A stretch of DNA of 7,910 nucleotides from the NCBI GenBank assembly GCA_913058195.1, contig CAJXPP010000090.1, forward strand, positions 1 to 7,910. Direction: 5' to 3'. Position 1 is the first letter of the stretch. Each line of letters begins with the position of its first letter. Position numbers and translations under genes: made by a program. Below are positions 5,170 to 7,910 of this stretch, one piece after another. The notes under the pieces are model-generated. The model had not been told where the DNA came from. It did not search any database and was given only the letters and a program-made list of their open reading frames with translations. This DNA comes from an uncultured Gammaproteobacteria bacterium (GTDB taxonomy: Bacteria > Pseudomonadota > Gammaproteobacteria > Nitrosococcales > Methylophagaceae).

Positions 5170-7245
5170 CTAATTTTGTAAATGTGAAATATCAGCGACA
5201 CCTAAAAATAGGGCTCGTGTCTGATTAAGAATTGCCAAACGATTTTGACGAACGGTTAAATCTTCATCCATCACCATCACCGCATCAAAAAACCCATCAA
5301 CTGTCTCACGCATTTCTGCTAAGGTCGTCAATACACCGGCATAATCAGCTGACTCCATTAAGGGCCTAACCTTATCAGAAACAGCACTCAACTTACTTGC
5401 TAATGCTTTCTCCGCCTCTTCACTTAAAAGGCTTTCATCGATTTGACCGGCATCACCTTCAGCATCATTCTTACGCAAGATATTGCCAATACGTTTATTC
5501 CCTGCAGCCAAGGCTTCTGCTTGTTCTAATTGACGAAAGGCATCGACAGCATATAGTCGTTGCATGAAATCTAAAGGTCGTGTTGGCTGAACAGCTAGCA
5601 CTGCCTCAAACACATCTGATTTAATACCTTTGTCTTGTGCATAACCACGTAAGCGATCAAACAAATAGCGCATAACGTCTAAAGTAACATTCTCTTCGGT
5701 TAAGCTATCATCAAAGCCTTGTTGTGCCGTATCGAGTAATTCCAATAAATTAATATCTAATTCATTTTCAATCACAATTCTTAACACGCCAAGTGCTGCG
5801 CGGCGTAAAGCAAACGGATCTTTAACTCCTGTAGGTGGCTGACCGATACCAAATAAACCAACTAAGGTATCTAATTTCTCAGCAATACTAACTGCCTGAC
5901 CTGTTTTCGTTTTCGGTAATGAGTCACCTGCAAAACGGGGTAAATATTGCTCATCCAGTGCTTCTGCAACATCAGTATGCTCACCATCAAGTCGGGCATA
6001 ATAACGGCCCATAATTCCTTGAAGATCAGGGAATTCACCCACCATCTCTGTCACTAAGTCACACTTAGCTAATCGAGCTGCACGCTCTGCTAAAAGCGCT
6101 TCGCCACCAATTTTAGTCGCAATAACAGCAGCTAACATAGCCACACGTTCAGATTTATCAAACACCGACCCTAATTTATTTTGGAATACGATTGTTTTTA
6201 ATTGTTCTTGTCGGTCTGCTAATGGACGTTTACGATCAGTTTCCCAAAAGAAAGCAGAGTCGCTTAGTCTAGGTAAAATAACACGCTCATTACCAGCAAT
6301 CACTTGAGCTGGATCACGACTTTCGATATTACAGATCGTAATAAAATAAGGTAATAACTCACCTGATTTATCACGCACTGCAAAATATTTTTGATGTTCT
6401 TCCATCGAAGATATCAATGCTTCGGCTGGTAGTTCTAGAAAACGTTTGTCATAAGAACCTGATAAGGCAACAGGCCACTCCACTAGCCCAGTCACTTCAT
6501 CTAATAACGCTTCATTGAGAATAGCTTCGCCACCTAGCTGAGTGGCTAATTCAAGCACTTGGCCTCGAATCGCTTCACGTCGTGCAGTCATATCAACAAC
6601 AACATGGCCTTCAGTTTCTAACTGAGCAACATAGCTTTGGGCTGAATTAATACGAATGTTAGCAGGATGATGAAAACGGTGACCTCGACTCTCTCTACCA
6701 GAGCTAACACCTAAAGTGTCATACGGAATCACATCATCACCAAACAATAAAACAAGCCAATGCACAGGGCGAACAAACTCACCGGGCAAAGTCCCCCAAC
6801 GCATCCGTTTTGGAATTGGCAAATCATTAAGTGCTTGTTGCAAAATTTCAGGAATCAAACTCGCCGCTTCACTACCTGTTTGTAGTTTTTTAAATACTAG
6901 CCAAGCACCTTTCTTGGTTTCCAGCTTTTCTAGTTCTTCTACTTCAACACCACATGAACGAGCAAAACCTTGAACTGCTTTCGTTGGGTTTCCTTCATCA
7001 TCAAAAGCAGAAGCAACTGCAGGTCCTCGACGCTCAACTAAACGATCTTCTTGACGCTCTTGTAAGCCATCAACAATAACAGCCATACGTCGCGGCGCAG
7101 CAAACGAACTGATACCAGTAAAACTTAATCCAGCCGTTTCTAAGCCTTTTTTAATACTTGCTTCAAAGGCTTTTATTAATTTTTTTAATGCCTTAGGAGG
7201 AAGCTCTTCAGTACCTAATTCAATCAATAAATCACGCGTAGTCAT
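5170..7245 (-). CDS. glyS: glycyl-tRNA synthetase beta subunit
   Basis: A complete 691-residue beta chain, very close to the Escherichia coli length of 689. With GlyQ it forms the bacterial alpha2beta2 enzyme that charges tRNA-Gly in the cytosol; the beta chain provides most tRNA recognition. The N-terminus DLLIELGTEELPPKALKKL is the family signature, and WGTLPGEFVRPVHWLVLLFG (about 150-169) and LISSMEEHQKYFAVRD (about 276-291) are also characteristic. The C-terminus is a DALR-type anticodon-binding domain (about 590-680) ending RALFLGVADISHLQN, as in gammaproteobacterial GlyS. The start at 7245 overlaps the glyQ stop as TAATG and has an excellent Shine-Dalgarno (GGAGG) seven bases upstream. 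No disrupted motif was noticed. This is an essential housekeeping gene and the identification is secure. Confidence 0.97.
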   Translation of the reverse strand: MTTRDLLIELGTEELPPKALKKLIKAFEASIKKGLETAGLSFTGISSFAAPRRMAVIVDGLQERQEDRLVERRGPAVASAFDDEGNPTKAVQGFARSCGVEVEELEKLETKKGAWLVFKKLQTGSEAASLIPEILQQALNDLPIPKRMRWGTLPGEFVRPVHWLVLLFGDDVIPYDTLGVSSGRESRGHRFHHPANIRINSAQSYVAQLETEGHVVVDMTARREAIRGQVLELATQLGGEAILNEALLDEVTGLVEWPVALSGSYDKRFLELPAEALISSMEEHQKYFAVRDKSGELLPYFITICNIESRDPAQVIAGNERVILPRLSDSAFFWETDRKRPLADRQEQLKTIVFQNKLGSVFDKSERVAMLAAVIATKIGGEALLAERAARLAKCDLVTEMVGEFPDLQGIMGRYYARLDGEHTDVAEALDEQYLPRFAGDSLPKTKTGQAVSIAEKLDTLVGLFGIGQPPTGVKDPFALRRAALGVLRIVIENELDINLLELLDTAQQGFDDSLTEENVTLDVMRYLFDRLRGYAQDKGIKSDVFEAVLAVQPTRPLDFMQRLYAVDAFRQLEQAEALAAGNKRIGNILRKNDAEGDAGQIDESLLSEEAEKALASKLSAVSDKVRPLMESADYAGVLTTLAEMRETVDGFFDAVMVMDEDLTVRQNRLAILNQTRALFLGVADISHLQN

Positions 7246-7876
7246 TATTTTTCCTCCGTGTTATCAGCTTGTAACATCGGAAAGCCCAACGACTCACGTC
7301 GCTCATAATAAGCTTTTGCCACGGCACGGGCCAAGGTACGAACACGCAGAATAAAACGTTGACGTTCAGTCACTGAAATAGCTTTACGCGCATCCAATAA
7401 ATTAAAGGTATGAGATGCTTTTAAAACTAACTCATAGGCTGGTAAAGGCAAGCCTACTTCAATCATTCGTGCACTCTCACGCTCATAGTTATCAAAGTTA
7501 ACAAATAAGCTATCAACATCTGCGTGATCAAAATTATATTCTGACATTTCAACTTCATTTTGGTGGAATACATCACCATAGGTCACTTTACCCTTAGGGC
7601 CATCTGACCAAACAAGATCATACACACTGCTAACACCTTGTAAATACATCGCAATACGCTCAAGACCATAAGTGATTTCACCGGCAACGGGATTACACTC
7701 CAGTCCACCTACTTGTTGGAAGTAGGTAAATTGTGTCACCTCCATACCGTTTAGCCAGATTTCCCAACCAAGGCCCCAAGCACCTAATGTTGGTGATTCC
7801 CAGTTATCCTCAACAAACCTAACATCATGCATCTTTAGGTCAATGCCAATAAAAGATAACGAATCAAGATAAAGGT
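7245..7876 (-). CDS. glyQ: glycyl-tRNA synthetase alpha subunit, 5'-truncated
   Basis: The alpha chain of the tetrameric glycyl-tRNA synthetase, a class II catalytic subunit that activates glycine with ATP. About 209 residues remain of the roughly 300 usual; the first 90 or so lie beyond the contig end. The internal Met at 7832 is not the true start: the frame runs on upstream to the adapter boundary at 7876, giving LYLDSLSFIGIDLK before MHDVRF, which matches the LYLxSL segment before HDIRFVEDNW in E. coli GlyQ. Conserved blocks follow: RFVEDNWESPTLGAWGLGWE, NGMEVTQFTYFQQVGG, GEITYGLERIAMYLQGV, VYDLVWSDGPKGKVTYGDVFHQNE and FNLLDARKAISVTERQRFILRVR. It ends with TAATG overlapping glyS. The operon promoter must lie outside the window. 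Confidence 0.97.
7253..7257 (-). promoter_or_regulatory. Shine-Dalgarno for glyS
   Basis: GGAGG on the minus strand, seven bases before the glyS ATG, within the last codons of glyQ. With the TAATG junction it fixes the glyS start and suggests coupled, balanced synthesis of the two synthetase chains. Confidence 0.8.
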
Positions 7877-7910
7877 CTGTCTCTTATACACATCTCCGAG
7901 CCCACGAGAC
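7877..7910 (-). other. Nextera read-2 adapter plus Tn5 mosaic end (artefact)
   Basis: CTGTCTCTTATACACATCT (7877-7895) is the reverse complement of the 19-bp mosaic end, and CCGAGCCCACGAGAC (7896-7910) is the reverse complement of the Nextera read-2 adapter. It is a library artefact; genomic sequence ends at 7876. Confidence 0.98.

Noticed and set aside
6716..6973. 85-codon + strand frame opposite glyS
   Set aside because: Antisense to a highly conserved part of GlyS, with low-complexity serine runs typical of shadow frames.

Overview
The window looks like a chromosomal fragment of a moderately AT-rich gammaproteobacterial methylotroph. Two lines of evidence point there. First, a remnant of a tetrahydromethanopterin (H4MPT)-linked formaldehyde oxidation gene (mtdB-like) is followed by an ATP-grasp gene of the kind found in H4MPT gene islands. 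Second, the order glyQ-glyS-gmhB-plsC is typical of Gammaproteobacteria such as Pseudomonas. A Methylophaga-like or Methylococcales-like source would fit, but that is inference and not a species call.

Layout. Positions 1-32 and 7877-7910 are not genomic: they are Illumina Nextera/Tn5 adapter sequence, read-1 side on the left and read-2 side on the right. The genomic insert is therefore 33-7876. From the left, the + strand carries the 3' end of an mtdB-like gene (33-269) and, 19 bp later, a complete ATP-grasp gene (289-1425). A 330-bp gap (1426-1755) separates these from a convergent block. It holds a strong hairpin and no convincing gene. The - strand then carries, in transcription order, glyQ (5'-truncated by the contig end), glyS, a gmhB homologue, a plsC-type acyltransferase and a fimX-like gene.

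The five - strand genes look like one operon. glyQ/glyS and gmhB/plsC meet at overlapping TAATG stop-start junctions, glyS and gmhB are 12 bp apart, and plsC/fimX overlap by 14 bp. The operon joins translation (glycyl-tRNA synthetase alpha and beta chains) with envelope biogenesis (a heptose phosphatase-like protein and an acyltransferase) and a c-di-GMP signalling protein likely to affect type IV pili.

Most interesting points: (1) the GmhB homologue is intact and full length, but has lost the motif III Arg-Lys pair and both motif IV acidic residues of the HAD phosphatase fold while keeping motif I and its zinc ligands, so it may be a pseudoenzyme; (2) the terminal gene encodes a REC-PAS-GGDEF-EAL protein whose REC, GGDEF and EAL active sites are all degenerate, the hallmark of FimX-type c-di-GMP receptors, and it is translationally overlapped with plsC; (3) the untrimmed adapters create a false N-terminus on the first gene. 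I saw no CRISPR array, tRNA, rRNA, insertion sequence or clearly new multi-gene system.
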